NCBI GenBank assembly: GCA_905235675.1
Contig: CAJONC010000016.1
Coordinates: 1 to 44,356, forward strand
From: an uncultured Bacteroidales bacterium
GTDB taxonomy: Bacteria; Bacteroidota; Bacteroidia; Bacteroidales; UBA932
DNA: 44,356 bases
Direction: 5' to 3'
Shown: in pieces, positions 16,033 through 25,238 of the stretch
Layout of the letters: every line of letters starts with the position of its first letter
How positions within the stretch are numbered: the stretch's first letter is position 1
The notes under the pieces: generated by a model
Told to the model about the DNA's origin: nothing
Databases searched by the model: none
The model's input: only the letters and a program-made list of their open reading frames with translations
Made by a program: the position numbers and the translations under genes

Positions 16033-17307
16033 TTAACCGCCGAAGTTGTCGTAGAGAACGCTCTCGGGAGGCACTCCCAGGGAGTCCAGCAGGTCGTTCA
16101 CGCACTTCACCATCATGGGCGGGCCGCACATGAAGTACTTGATGTCCTCGGGGGCCTCGTGGTCCTTCAGGTAGGTCTCGTACATCACGTTGTGCACGAA
16201 GCCGGGAGTGTATTTGACTCCTGCGGCGTCGGCTGCGGGGTCGGGACGGTCGAGGGCGAGGGTGAAGTGGAAGTTCGGGAACTCCTTCTCGATCTCGGCG
16301 AAGTCTTCCAGGTAGAAGGCTTCCACAAGGGCGCGGGCGCCATAGAAGAAGCGTACCTGGCGGCCTGTCCTGAGGGTCTTGAACAGGTGCATGATGTGGC
16401 TGCGGAGAGGAGCCATGCCGGCGCCGCCGCCCACGAAGATGTATTCCTGGCTTTCAGGATCGTCCTTGGGAAGAAGGAACTCGCCGTAGGGGCCGGAAAT
16501 CATCACCTTGTCGCCCGGTTTGCGGGAGAATACATAGGTGGAAGCGATTCCGGGAGGAACGCCGGGAACGAACTTGAACACGCCCTTGGGCTGGGTGCGG
16601 TCGAACGGGGGAGTAGCGATACGCACGTTCAGCTTTATGACGTTCTGTTCCGCAGGATAGGAGGCCATGGAGTAGGCGCGTATGGTGGGAACGGTGTTCT
16701 TGTACTTCAGCGAAGTGATTCCGTATTTCTCCCAGTCGCCCATGTAGATGGGATCCACACCCATGTCGGAGAAGTCCGCCTCGTATTCGGGTATGTCTAT
16801 CTGGATGTATTCACCGGATTTGAAGTCGATATGCTCTCCTTCGGGGAGTTTCACGGTGAATTCCTTGATGAAGGTGGCGACGTTCTCGTTGGAGATGACT
16901 TCGCATTCGAGTTTCTTCACGCTGAGGGTGGAGTCGGGAACGGCAATCTTTATGTCGTTCTTTATCTTCACCTGGCAGCCGAGACGCATGCCGTCCTTGA
17001 TCTGCTTGCGGTTGAAGAAGCCCTTCTCGGTGGGGAGTATCTCTCCGCCGCCCTCAAGCACCTGCACCTTGCACTGGCCGCAGTTGGCCTTGCCGCCGCA
17101 GGCGGAGGGGAGGAAGATGTTCTGGTCGGCCAGGGTGTGCATCACGTCGCCTCCCTGGGGAACTTCCAGGACCTTCTTACCGTTGTTTATGTCTATTTTT
17201 ACGAGACCCGCAGGGGTGAGCTTGGCCTTGATGATGAGCAGCAGGGCCACCAGCAGCAGGGTAACAATCACTATTACGAGGATTGCGGTGATAATTGTAG
17301 ATGTCAT
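16033..17307 (-). CDS. nqrF: Na+-translocating NADH:quinone reductase subunit F
   Basis: 424 residues, the electron input subunit of Na+-NQR. One N-terminal membrane helix (about 5-27) is followed by a plant-type [2Fe-2S] ferredoxin domain (SACGGKANCGQC plus a later Cys), then an FAD domain with RAYSMASYP and an NADH-binding domain with GGGAGMAPLRSH and a FMCGPPMM ending. It oxidises NADH and passes electrons to the 2Fe-2S centre. Last gene of nqrABCDEF, 16 bp after nqrE, followed by the terminator. Confidence 0.97.
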   Translation of the reverse strand: MTSTIITAILVIVIVTLLLVALLLIIKAKLTPAGLVKIDINNGKKVLEVPQGGDVMHTLADQNIFLPSACGGKANCGQCKVQVLEGGGEILPTEKGFFNRKQIKDGMRLGCQVKIKNDIKIAVPDSTLSVKKLECEVISNENVATFIKEFTVKLPEGEHIDFKSGEYIQIDIPEYEADFSDMGVDPIYMGDWEKYGITSLKYKNTVPTIRAYSMASYPAEQNVIKLNVRIATPPFDRTQPKGVFKFVPGVPPGIASTYVFSRKPGDKVMISGPYGEFLLPKDDPESQEYIFVGGGAGMAPLRSHIMHLFKTLRTGRQVRFFYGARALVEAFYLEDFAEIEKEFPNFHFTLALDRPDPAADAAGVKYTPGFVHNVMYETYLKDHEAPEDIKYFMCGPPMMVKCVNDLLDSLGVPPESVLYDNFGG

Positions 17308-17323
17308 ATTGCTTTCCTCCGTA

Positions 17324-17920
17324 TTAAAGTGATATTCCCATGAAGGCCATGAAGGCTATGCCCATCAGGCCGACGGTTATGAAAGTGATGCCCAGGCCCT
17401 TGAGCGGAGCGGGCACGTTGCTGTAGCTCATCTTTTCGCGTATTGCCGCAAGGGTTACGATGGCGAGGAACCAGCCGCAGCCGGAACCGAGGGCGTAAAC
17501 CGCCGATTCGCCTACGTTCGCGAAATCCTTCTGCTGCATGAACAGGGCTCCGCCGAGGATGGCGCAGTTCACTGCAATCAGCGGCAGGAAGATGCCGAGG
17601 GCGGAATAGAGCGAGGGAGCGTAGCGTTCCACCACCATTTCCACTATCTGCACTATTGCTGCAATCACCGCGATGAAGATAATCACGCTGAGGAAGCTCA
17701 GGTCGACACCTTCGATGATAGCGTCGGGGCCGAGAACGTACTTGTTTAGCAGGTAGTTTACAGGCACCGTGACGAGCAGTACGAATATAACAGCAAGACC
17801 GAGTCCGGAAGCTGTCTTCACGTTCTTCGACACCGCCAGGTATGAGCACATACCCAGGAAGTAGGCGAAGATCATATTGTCAACGAAGATTGACTTTACG
17901 AATAAGCTGATGTATTCCAT
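17324..17920 (-). CDS. nqrE: Na+-NQR subunit E
   Basis: 198 residues, almost entirely hydrophobic with six predicted helices. [25 protein letters not shown] is the typical start, and the cysteine in this first helix and that in [11 protein letters not shown] are the pair that ligates iron between NqrD and NqrE. It lies 17 bp after nqrD. Confidence 0.96.
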   Translation of the reverse strand: MEYISLFVKSIFVDNMIFAYFLGMCSYLAVSKNVKTASGLGLAVIFVLLVTVPVNYLLNKYVLGPDAIIEGVDLSFLSVIIFIAVIAAIVQIVEMVVERYAPSLYSALGIFLPLIAVNCAILGGALFMQQKDFANVGESAVYALGSGCGWFLAIVTLAAIREKMSYSNVPAPLKGLGITFITVGLMGIAFMAFMGISL

Positions 17921-17937
17921 ATTCAGTTGCCGTTAAA

Positions 17938-18552
17938 TTATTTCTCCTGAAGGTCTTTCTGTATGCTGCGCTGCACCCACACTATGCATCCGAGGAGGAT
18001 GAGTGCGAACGGAGGCAGTATCACGAGGTTGTTTGCCACGTAGCCGAAACGGTTCAGGATGTCGATTCCGAACAGGGTGCCGCTTCCGAGAAGTTCGCGG
18101 AAGAAGGCGACGATGAGAAGTATCATTCCGTAGCCGGCACCGTTTGCAAGGCCGTCGAGCAGCGAGGGAATGGGCTTGTTGGCAAGCGCGAAGGCCTCGA
18201 TGCGCCCCATCACTATGCAGTTGGTGATGATGAGGCTGATGTAAACGGAGAGCTGCTTGTCGATGGGGAAGGTGACTTCAAAGCTCTTGAGAATCTGGTC
18301 TACGAGAATGACCATCATGGCTACCACTACGAGCTGCACTATGATGCGCACGCGTCCGGGGATGGTTTTTCTCAGGCAGGAGAGGATAAGGCTGGAGATG
18401 CCTGTAACCACCATTACGGACAGGGCCATTACCAGAGCGCCCTTCATTGTGACGGTGACCGCCAGCGAAGAGCATATACCCAGCACCAGCACGGTGATAG
18501 GATTCCCCTTGAAGATGGGGTTAAGTATGGTTTCTTTCATTTTTTTATCCAT
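17938..18552 (-). CDS. nqrD: Na+-NQR subunit D
   Basis: 204 residues, hydrophobic, homologous to NqrE. LGICSSLAVT and ITNCIVMGRIEAFA contain the conserved cysteines facing those of NqrE, and PSLLDGLANGAGYG is a family motif. It starts 3 bp after the nqrC stop, consistent with one transcript. Confidence 0.96.
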   Translation of the reverse strand: MDKKMKETILNPIFKGNPITVLVLGICSSLAVTVTMKGALVMALSVMVVTGISSLILSCLRKTIPGRVRIIVQLVVVAMMVILVDQILKSFEVTFPIDKQLSVYISLIITNCIVMGRIEAFALANKPIPSLLDGLANGAGYGMILLIVAFFRELLGSGTLFGIDILNRFGYVANNLVILPPFALILLGCIVWVQRSIQKDLQEK

Positions 18553-18555
18553 GGC

Positions 18556-19341
18556 TTAGTCCTCCTTTTCTGCGTTGCTGTCATTGCCTTGTCCTTTCGT
18601 GGAAAGGAAGTAAGCGGAATAAGCGCCCAGCCAGGTGTCGATTGCGGCATCCAGGCCCCTGGAGGTCATGGTGGCGCCGCTGATGGCATCTATCTGGTTG
18701 TCTATTACGGATTTGCCGTTCTCGTCCTTGGGAGCTCCGCCCTTTACGATGTCAAATACGTTGGCGGAACTGAAATCGGCAAGCTCGTCCGTGAACTCCG
18801 CCTGGAAGGAAGGATCGTCCTTGATGCGGGCGCCGAGTCCGGCGGTTTCCGACTCATGGTCGAAATAGGCTCCGTGAATGGAAACTCCGTCATTGTTGAA
18901 GGCTATGTAACCCCAGACGGGGCCCCAGAGGCCCGCTCCGTAGACGGGTACCACGGTGATGCCGTTCTTGAACACGAATACGGGAATCGCGAAAGCTTTT
19001 CCGTCCCTGATGTTATAATTCTGGGCCTTGAGCTGCTTGGGCGAGAAAACCTGGCAGGAAGCAAGGTCGAGGTCCCCGACCTTCTGTCCTTCGGTGTTTA
19101 CCGTAAAGGCTTCGGAAATTTCCGAGGCGTAGGTCTCGAGCACTTTTGCGTTGCCCATGGCCTGGAAGTCGGATTTGGTGCCGAATCCGCCTGCGGTGAG
19201 CATCTGGCTGATTGTCTCAGCCTTTTCGTTGGCTTCCTGCCTGTCCTTGAGCGACTGCGACACGAAGGCGAGCACACCCGCAACTATCACTACCACCACC
19301 GAGGTGTAGATGACTGTATAAAGATTACTGTTTGTATTCAT
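18556..19341 (-). CDS. nqrC: Na+-NQR subunit C, flavin carrier
   Basis: 261 residues. One N-terminal membrane helix (about 8-27) anchors a periplasmic domain. SGATMTSRGLD holds the threonine that binds FMN covalently by the flavin transferase ApbE, which is not in this window. GLWGPVWGYIAF and HESETAGLGARI are family motifs. It is 12 bp downstream of nqrB. Confidence 0.96.
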   Translation of the reverse strand: MNTNSNLYTVIYTSVVVVIVAGVLAFVSQSLKDRQEANEKAETISQMLTAGGFGTKSDFQAMGNAKVLETYASEISEAFTVNTEGQKVGDLDLASCQVFSPKQLKAQNYNIRDGKAFAIPVFVFKNGITVVPVYGAGLWGPVWGYIAFNNDGVSIHGAYFDHESETAGLGARIKDDPSFQAEFTDELADFSSANVFDIVKGGAPKDENGKSVIDNQIDAISGATMTSRGLDAAIDTWLGAYSAYFLSTKGQGNDSNAEKED

Positions 19342-19353
19342 ACCTGTAATCGT

Positions 19354-20442
19354 TTAAGCGGTTTTGACTGCAGCCTTGTTCGCGCGCTTGACGGCGCTGG
19401 AAACCACGCAGTGGTCGATCAGAGGTGCGAAGGTGTTGCCCAGCAGAATCGCCAGCATCATTCCCTCGGCATAGCCGGGGTTGAAGAGGCGTACCGTGAT
19501 GCAGAGCGCACCCACGAGGAAGCCGTAGATCCATTTGCCGGCTTCGGTCTGTGCCGAAGTTACAGGGTCGGTAGCCATGAAGACTGTACCGAATGCGAAG
19601 CCGCCGATGATTAGGTGCTCCCAGCAGGGTATGCCTATGCCGAAGAGGTTGGCAAGGCCGCCCACGAACAGGGCTCCGAGAACGGACGAGCACATTATCT
19701 TCCAGCTTGCCACGCCGGTCCAGACAAGGATGATTGCGCCGAGCAGTATGGCGATGACGGACGTCTCGCCCACGCTGCCTGGAACTGTTCCGATGATGTA
19801 GTCCCAGACGCCGGTGCCGTACTGTGCGGGTGCTCCTCCGAGTGCGAGGGGAGTGGCTCCGGTGAAGCCGTCCACCACCTGCTCACCCGCCTTGAGGCTG
19901 ATCCAGCACTGCGAGCCGGACATAGCCGAAGGATAGGAGAAGAAGAGGAATGCACGGGTGACAAGTGCGGGGTTCCAGATGTTCATTCCGGTGCCTCCGA
20001 AGACTTCCTTCACGAAGATTACGGAGAATGCAACGGCTATCGCGAGCATCCAGAGGGGGACCGTGACGGGGACGATGAGGGGAATCAGCATACCTGTCAT
20101 CAGGTAGCCCTCGTTCACCTCTTCATTCCTTATGCCTGCGGAGAAGAACTCGATGAAAAGTCCCACGCCGTAGGAAACTACGTAGAGAGGCAGTACCTTC
20201 AGGAATCCGTACCAGAAATTGGCAAAGACCTGAATACGGCCGTCTCCGAGAGCGAGATTGTGCTGATAACCTACATTCCACATGCCGAAGAGGGCGGCGG
20301 GGATGACGGAAATCACCGCAATAATCATGATGCGCTTGAGATCTATCGCATCGCGCACATGGGAACCCTTGCGGGTTACCGTGCCGGGAACCCTGAGAAA
20401 TGTCTCGAAGGCGTCCACTGTTGCGTGCCAGAATTTCTTCAT
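19354..20442 (-). CDS. nqrB: Na+-NQR subunit B
   Basis: 362 residues, multi-spanning membrane subunit that carries FMN on a threonine and riboflavin, and forms part of the Na+ path. The FMN site is seen as DGFTGATPLAL. Slightly shorter than the ~410 residues of Vibrio NqrB, as in other Bacteroidota. It begins 4 bp after the nqrA stop. Confidence 0.96.
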   Translation of the reverse strand: MKKFWHATVDAFETFLRVPGTVTRKGSHVRDAIDLKRIMIIAVISVIPAALFGMWNVGYQHNLALGDGRIQVFANFWYGFLKVLPLYVVSYGVGLFIEFFSAGIRNEEVNEGYLMTGMLIPLIVPVTVPLWMLAIAVAFSVIFVKEVFGGTGMNIWNPALVTRAFLFFSYPSAMSGSQCWISLKAGEQVVDGFTGATPLALGGAPAQYGTGVWDYIIGTVPGSVGETSVIAILLGAIILVWTGVASWKIMCSSVLGALFVGGLANLFGIGIPCWEHLIIGGFAFGTVFMATDPVTSAQTEAGKWIYGFLVGALCITVRLFNPGYAEGMMLAILLGNTFAPLIDHCVVSSAVKRANKAAVKTA

Positions 20443-20446
20443 AATC

Positions 20447-21787
20447 TTAAGCCATTTCTTTGAGCATCAGGTCTATGCCCTGAGCTACCATGTCCTGGAT
20501 ATAGTTCTTGGAAGGATCCACGTACTCGCAGAGGGCAAGATCCTCGGGGAGGACCTGATAGATGCCGAACTGCTCCATCTTGTCGATGTCGCCCGCGAGG
20601 CAGGCTTTCACGAGATAGACGGGGAAGATGCCCTTCATGGGCAGAACCCTGGAGTAGTAGCTGTCGTTCATCACGAATGCGCGGGGGCCTCCGTGGAGGT
20701 TGGTGTCCATGCCGTACTTGCGCCGGGGAGTAAGCCAGGAGAAGTAGGACCGGTCGGCGCTGAACTGCTTGTAGCGGATAGGCAGGGCCCATCCGAAGAG
20801 TTCGGTGTCGGTACCTTCGCGGATGATGGTTACGGTGTCGTCGAAAAATCCGAGGAAACCGTCGGCTCCCACGGCCTTTCCGGTGAGTATGTCACCGCTG
20901 ACTATGCGTATGCCCTCGGTGCGTCCTCCGTAGAAGCCCGCGAGGGACTTCATGGGTGCGCCGGGGACTGCGCTTACGTAGGAAGGCTCGATTGCGGCGG
21001 GCCCCGCTACGGCGACTTTGCGGCGGACGTCGTAGACGCCTTTGCTGAAGTAGCGGCCGATGGCGGCAAGTCCGGTGAGGGAGACGGTCCATACGGTGTC
21101 GCCCTTGAGGATGGGGCTGACGGCGTTTATCTGCACTCCGACGTTTCCGGCGGGATGCCTGCCTTCAAATACGCGGACCTCCGCATTTTCGAGTTTCGCG
21201 AAGGCGGATGAAGCCTTGCCTATGCCTACATTGACCTTTGCAATTTTTGCAAGGGCGTTGATGCCGGTCTGGATGTCGTTCACGCGGTCGCCGAGGGTGA
21301 ACTCGGTGTCGGCGGCAAGGGGCGCGCTCGAGAAAGCGGATACGAAAATGGCCTTTGGAGTTGCAGCGGGATCGGCTACAATGCCATAAGGCCTCTGGAT
21401 CAAGAACGGCCATAGGCCGCTCTGCAGCAGGGATTGCCTGACTTCTGCGGCGTCGCCTGCCTTGGGTTCCGACTTAAGGTATTCCTTGGTGTCGTCGGCT
21501 TCGACAAGTACCGCCAGAAGTTTGCGTTTTTCTCCCCTGACAATTTCCCTGACGGTACCGCTGACGGGCGAGGCAAGAAGGATGTCGGGATTCTTCTTGT
21601 CCGCCATTACGGGAGAACCTGCGAGAACACGGTCTCCCTCCTTCACGAGGAGCCTTGGTACAAGTCCCTTGAAGGCAGTGGGTTCGATTGCAACCGTCCT
21701 GGGATCAACTGTCTTGGAAAGCCGGAGTTCGGCAGCCCCTTCTACGGGAATGTCGAGTCCTTTTTTCAAAACGATGTTCTTGGACAT
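20447..21787 (-). CDS. nqrA: Na+-NQR subunit A
   Basis: 446 residues from ATG 21787, giving the family start MSKNIVLKKGLDIPVEG; an open frame continues upstream but crosses the promoter and the divergent helicase start, so it is not used. This soluble subunit binds at the cytoplasmic face and lies near the quinone site. First gene of the nqrABCDEF operon, which couples NADH oxidation to Na+ export, the main respiratory entry in many Bacteroidales. Confidence 0.96.
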   Translation of the reverse strand: MSKNIVLKKGLDIPVEGAAELRLSKTVDPRTVAIEPTAFKGLVPRLLVKEGDRVLAGSPVMADKKNPDILLASPVSGTVREIVRGEKRKLLAVLVEADDTKEYLKSEPKAGDAAEVRQSLLQSGLWPFLIQRPYGIVADPAATPKAIFVSAFSSAPLAADTEFTLGDRVNDIQTGINALAKIAKVNVGIGKASSAFAKLENAEVRVFEGRHPAGNVGVQINAVSPILKGDTVWTVSLTGLAAIGRYFSKGVYDVRRKVAVAGPAAIEPSYVSAVPGAPMKSLAGFYGGRTEGIRIVSGDILTGKAVGADGFLGFFDDTVTIIREGTDTELFGWALPIRYKQFSADRSYFSWLTPRRKYGMDTNLHGGPRAFVMNDSYYSRVLPMKGIFPVYLVKACLAGDIDKMEQFGIYQVLPEDLALCEYVDPSKNYIQDMVAQGIDLMLKEMA

Positions 21788-21834
21788 TTTTTGAGTTATA
21801 TAAAAATTATCTGTTCTGCTTTTGAAATAGCGTG

Positions 21835-21842
21835 CGAAGATA
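21835..21842 (-). promoter_or_regulatory. Promoter box of the nqr operon
   Basis: The minus strand reads TATCTTCG, one base off TAnnTTTG. The predicted leader to nqrA is about 40 nt and AT-rich. It lies back to back with the helicase promoter at 21856-21863, so the two boxes share an 80-bp divergent control region. Confidence 0.45.
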
Positions 21843-21855
21843 GCCATTTTTTTCG

Positions 21856-21863
21856 TATTTTCG
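21856..21863 (+). promoter_or_regulatory. Promoter box of the UvrD-type helicase
   Basis: TATTTTCG, one base off consensus, ends 5 nt before the ATG at 21869. A leaderless mRNA is predicted. Confidence 0.5.
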
Positions 21864-21868
21864 TGCCA

Positions 21869-24343
21869 ATGATTATGGAAAAGATGGATAAGACGGTGCA
21901 GATTCTTGAAGGGCTCAATCCTGAGCAGAGAAAAGCGGTTGAATGTGTGGACGGTCCGGTGCTCATAGTTGCGGGCGCCGGGTCGGGCAAGACGAGGGTG
22001 CTCACGAGCAGGGTGGCCTACATCCTCGCCCGGGGGACTGACCCCGGAAGGGTGCTGGCGCTTACCTTTACGAAGAAGGCCGCGGAGGAGATGAAGGAGA
22101 GGATAGCCCTGATGGTGGGGAAGCGTACCGCGAGGGGAGTGGTGATGGGAACCTTCCATTCCGTATTCATCCGTTTCCTGCGCGATTACGCCGTTTCTAT
22201 AGGATATCCGGGGAATTTCACAGTCTACGACCGTTCCGATTCCGAGAGCGCCGTAAAGCACTGCATCAAGCAGCTTAACCTCGACGAAAAGATCTACAAG
22301 CCCCGCGAGGTGCTTTCCCGCATCTCATTTGCCAAAAACGGACTTTTCACTCCCGAGGCGTACTGCCGCAATCAGGAAATGCGCACCGCCGACCTGCATT
22401 CAAAAAAGCCGAAAATCGGCGAAGTTTACACCCTGTACCAGAAAACCCTGAAGGAAAACGGAGTCATGGACTTCGACGACATCCTTCTCAACATGAACAT
22501 ACTCCTGCGCGACAATCCCGAGGCCCTGCGCGAGATTGCATCCCGCTTCGATTATATAATGGTGGACGAGTATCAGGACACGAACTACGCTCAGTACCTC
22601 ATCCTGAAAAAGCTTTCAACGGGCCATCGCAACCTTTGCGTGGTAGGCGACGACAGCCAGTCCATCTACGCATTCCGCGGCGCCCAGATACAGAATATCC
22701 TGAATTTCCGCAAAGACTATCCGGAGGCGGTGACGGTGCGCCTGGAGCGCAACTACCGTTCGACGCGAAACATCGTGGACGCCGCCAATTCCGTGATAGC
22801 GCACAACGAAGGCCGCATTCCCAAGAAATGCTATTCCGAAGGCGAAGCCGGAGAGAAGATAAAGTTCCTGAAGGCGTACACCGAGCAGGAGGAAGCCGTG
22901 CAGATAGTGAACGGCATCGTATCGAGGTTGATGGGCGATAAGGCTGAGTATCAGGATTTTGCCATACTTTACCGCACCAATTCCCAGTCGCGTGCTCTCG
23001 AGGAGCAGCTTCGCAGGAAGAACATCCCCTATATGATTTATTCCGGACATTCCTTCTTCGACAGGGCCGAGGTGAAGGATATGATGGCCTGGTTCAAGTT
23101 GTGCGTGAACGTGAATGACGACGAGTCTTTCCGCCGTGCCGTGGGAAAGCCTTCGCGGGGGATAGGGGAGACTTCCATTTCCGGACTGAATGAACTGCGC
23201 AGGGCGCGCGGCCTTGCGTCGCTCTTCGCAGCCGCCGGCTGCGAAGAATATATGGAATATATGCGCCCTGCGGCCATGCAGAAAATCCGCGATTTCTGCT
23301 CCCTGGTGAACAGGCTCGCCGTGGCTGCAGCGAGTGGGGACGCCTACGATGCCGCCCGCCAAATCTACGATGAATCAGGGCTTTACGCCTTTTATAAATC
23401 CGATACTTCAATAGAAGGAATAGCCCGCACGGCCAACCTCGACGAACTGCTGAATTCGGTGCAGGCTTTCAAGGAGGAAAGGCTCGAAGATATACTCGCG
23501 GATGCGGGCGAAGGCCAGGCTGTGGATATAACCCTCGCGGATTTCCTTGAGACGACATCGCTGCTGAGCAATGCCGATACTGCGGATTCCGACGAAAATG
23601 CCGGCAACAAGGTGGCGCTGATGACGGTGCATTCCGCCAAGGGCCTGGAATTTCCCTATGTTTATATAGCGGGAATGGAAGAAAATCTTTTCCCTTCGGG
23701 AGGAATGATGGCAAGTCCTGCGGACATAGAGGAGGAACGCCGCCTTTTCTACGTTGCCCTGACACGGGCAAAAAAGGCTGTGGCAGTGTCGTTTGCATCC
23801 ACCAGGATGCGAAACGGCAAGCACGAGAGCAATCCTCCCAGCCGATTTGTGAAGGAGATAGACACGGCCTACGTTTCCAATCCTCTTCCTGAAAACGGTT
23901 TTTCCGACGATGACGACGAGTCCGGAATGCCCTTCTGGTTCCGTAGCGGCAGCAGCGTAACTACGGGCACAAGCCGCTCCGGATCCGGCTACGGCGCATC
24001 GGGCGCTTCGCGCTTCGGCTCCTACAACAGTTACGGCCGTTCCGGCGCGGTGAAGATTGAAAAACGCAGCCCGCAGCATCCTGCATCCGTGCCCGCTCCT
24101 GCCGTCACCACCCGTGTGGCTCCGGCTCCTGTGAAACCGGACATAATCGACGCCAATTTCGTCGCCGTGCCCATGACGGAGCTATATGAAGGGGAGAGGG
24201 TGGAGCACAACCGCTTCGGCGCCGGACTCATCAGGGAAATCACCGGCAAGGTCCCCGAGCTCAAAGCCGTAATAGACTTCGACGTCTATGGCAGGAAGGT
24301 GCTCCTGCTGAAATATGCCAAGCTCCGTCCTGAGAAAAAATAG
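21869..24343 (+). CDS. uvrD: UvrD/PcrA-type superfamily 1 helicase
   Basis: 824 residues from ATG 21869; a longer open frame reaches back into nqrA but is ignored because the promoter box lies at 21856. Motifs in order: GAGSGKT (36-42), DEYQDTN, GDDSQSIYAFRGA, LERNYRS, VHSAKGLEFPYVYI and RRLFYVALTRAKK. A Ser/Gly-rich linker follows, then a C-terminal Tudor-like segment typical of PcrA (EGERVEHNRFGAGLI to the end). A 3'-5' DNA translocase for excision repair, and for removal of RecA or stalled polymerase. PcrA and UvrD cannot be told apart here. Confidence 0.95.
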   Translation: MIMEKMDKTVQILEGLNPEQRKAVECVDGPVLIVAGAGSGKTRVLTSRVAYILARGTDPGRVLALTFTKKAAEEMKERIALMVGKRTARGVVMGTFHSVFIRFLRDYAVSIGYPGNFTVYDRSDSESAVKHCIKQLNLDEKIYKPREVLSRISFAKNGLFTPEAYCRNQEMRTADLHSKKPKIGEVYTLYQKTLKENGVMDFDDILLNMNILLRDNPEALREIASRFDYIMVDEYQDTNYAQYLILKKLSTGHRNLCVVGDDSQSIYAFRGAQIQNILNFRKDYPEAVTVRLERNYRSTRNIVDAANSVIAHNEGRIPKKCYSEGEAGEKIKFLKAYTEQEEAVQIVNGIVSRLMGDKAEYQDFAILYRTNSQSRALEEQLRRKNIPYMIYSGHSFFDRAEVKDMMAWFKLCVNVNDDESFRRAVGKPSRGIGETSISGLNELRRARGLASLFAAAGCEEYMEYMRPAAMQKIRDFCSLVNRLAVAAASGDAYDAARQIYDESGLYAFYKSDTSIEGIARTANLDELLNSVQAFKEERLEDILADAGEGQAVDITLADFLETTSLLSNADTADSDENAGNKVALMTVHSAKGLEFPYVYIAGMEENLFPSGGMMASPADIEEERRLFYVALTRAKKAVAVSFASTRMRNGKHESNPPSRFVKEIDTAYVSNPLPENGFSDDDDESGMPFWFRSGSSVTTGTSRSGSGYGASGASRFGSYNSYGRSGAVKIEKRSPQHPASVPAPAVTTRVAPAPVKPDIIDANFVAVPMTELYEGERVEHNRFGAGLIREITGKVPELKAVIDFDVYGRKVLLLKYAKLRPEKK

Positions 24344-24383
24344 ATTTACCGTCAAAAGATTGCATACCTTCGGGAAGTTTTCG

Positions 24384-24391
24384 TATATTTG
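24384..24391 (+). promoter_or_regulatory. Promoter of glsA-glsB
   Basis: TATATTTG matches TAnnTTTG, with TTG at 24360-24362 21 nt upstream. The ATG of glsA is 29 nt downstream. Confidence 0.6.
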
Positions 24392-24420
24392 TCGAAAGAC
24401 TGGTACTAAACGAAAAACCT

Positions 24421-25236
24421 ATGGGTTCCCATCCCGAATATGCTATCGATCTGGAAAAGATCCTGAGTGCAAGAACGGGCGGCAGGCACGTATCCAGATT
24501 CGTGCTCAATGCCCTCAAGCGTTTCCTGCACGTAGATTTCTTCAATAAGTTCCTCGTCGAAGGTTACGAGGGTGTGGAGTTCTGTACCAAAAGTATGGAA
24601 TTCATGGACATTTCCCTGAAAGTGGAGGGCCTCGAACGCGTCAGTCTCCCCGAAGGGGCGAAAATCACCTTCGCCTCCAACCATCCTCTCGGAGGTGCCG
24701 ACGGAGTGGCCATCGGGTCCATAATAGGCACGAATTTCAGCGAAGATCTCGGCATACTCGTAAACGACTTCCTGATGAACCTGCACGGCCTCGCCCCTCT
24801 CTGCGTACCGGTGAACAAACTTGGCTCGCAGTCGCGTAACATGCCTGAACTCATACGCGAAATGTATGCGGAAAAGAGCTGCGTGCTGGTTTTCCCCGCG
24901 GGAAGCTGCTCCAGGAAGATAGACGGAGTGATTCAGGACAAGCCCTGGACAAAGTCGTTCGTGCGCCTCAGCCGCGAAAACGGACGCTACGTGGTGCCGG
25001 TGCATTTTATCGGACAGAATTCGAGGCGATTCTACAATCTGGACGTCCTCTGCAAGAAGTTCGGCATCAAATTCAACCTGCCCATGGTTTCCCTCCCCGA
25101 CGAACTCTACCGTGCGAGGGGGAAGACTTTCCGTGTGGTTTTAGGGGAACCCGTATCCCCCGAAACCTTCGATTCTTCGCGCAGCGACACCGAATGGGCC
25201 GCATATCTGCGCGAAATGGTTTACAAACTTGACTGA
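24421..25236 (+). CDS. glsA: PlsC-like O-acyltransferase, GlsA-type
   Basis: 271 residues. NHPLGGADG supplies the HX4D acyltransferase motif and FPAGSCSR the second PlsC block. Followed 2 bp later by an Acetyltransf_5 family gene, the pair matches the Bacteroides thetaiotaomicron glycine-lipid genes, where GlsB N-acylates glycine with a 3-hydroxy fatty acid and GlsA adds the second acyl chain to the hydroxyl. This assigns it to synthesis of the glycine and serine-glycine lipids of Bacteroidota. The start ATG has no clear Shine-Dalgarno sequence, as usual here. A general lysophospholipid acyltransferase is the alternative. Confidence 0.8.
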   Translation: MGSHPEYAIDLEKILSARTGGRHVSRFVLNALKRFLHVDFFNKFLVEGYEGVEFCTKSMEFMDISLKVEGLERVSLPEGAKITFASNHPLGGADGVAIGSIIGTNFSEDLGILVNDFLMNLHGLAPLCVPVNKLGSQSRNMPELIREMYAEKSCVLVFPAGSCSRKIDGVIQDKPWTKSFVRLSRENGRYVVPVHFIGQNSRRFYNLDVLCKKFGIKFNLPMVSLPDELYRARGKTFRVVLGEPVSPETFDSSRSDTEWAAYLREMVYKLD

Positions 25237-25238
25237 TT

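Noticed and set aside
21434..21868. N-terminal extension of the UvrD-type helicase
   Set aside because: It is the antisense of nqrA, and a promoter box lies directly before ATG 21869.
21788..22261. N-terminal extension of nqrA of about 158 residues
   Set aside because: It reads backwards through the promoter region and the start of the uvrD-type gene; the standard NqrA start is at 21787.
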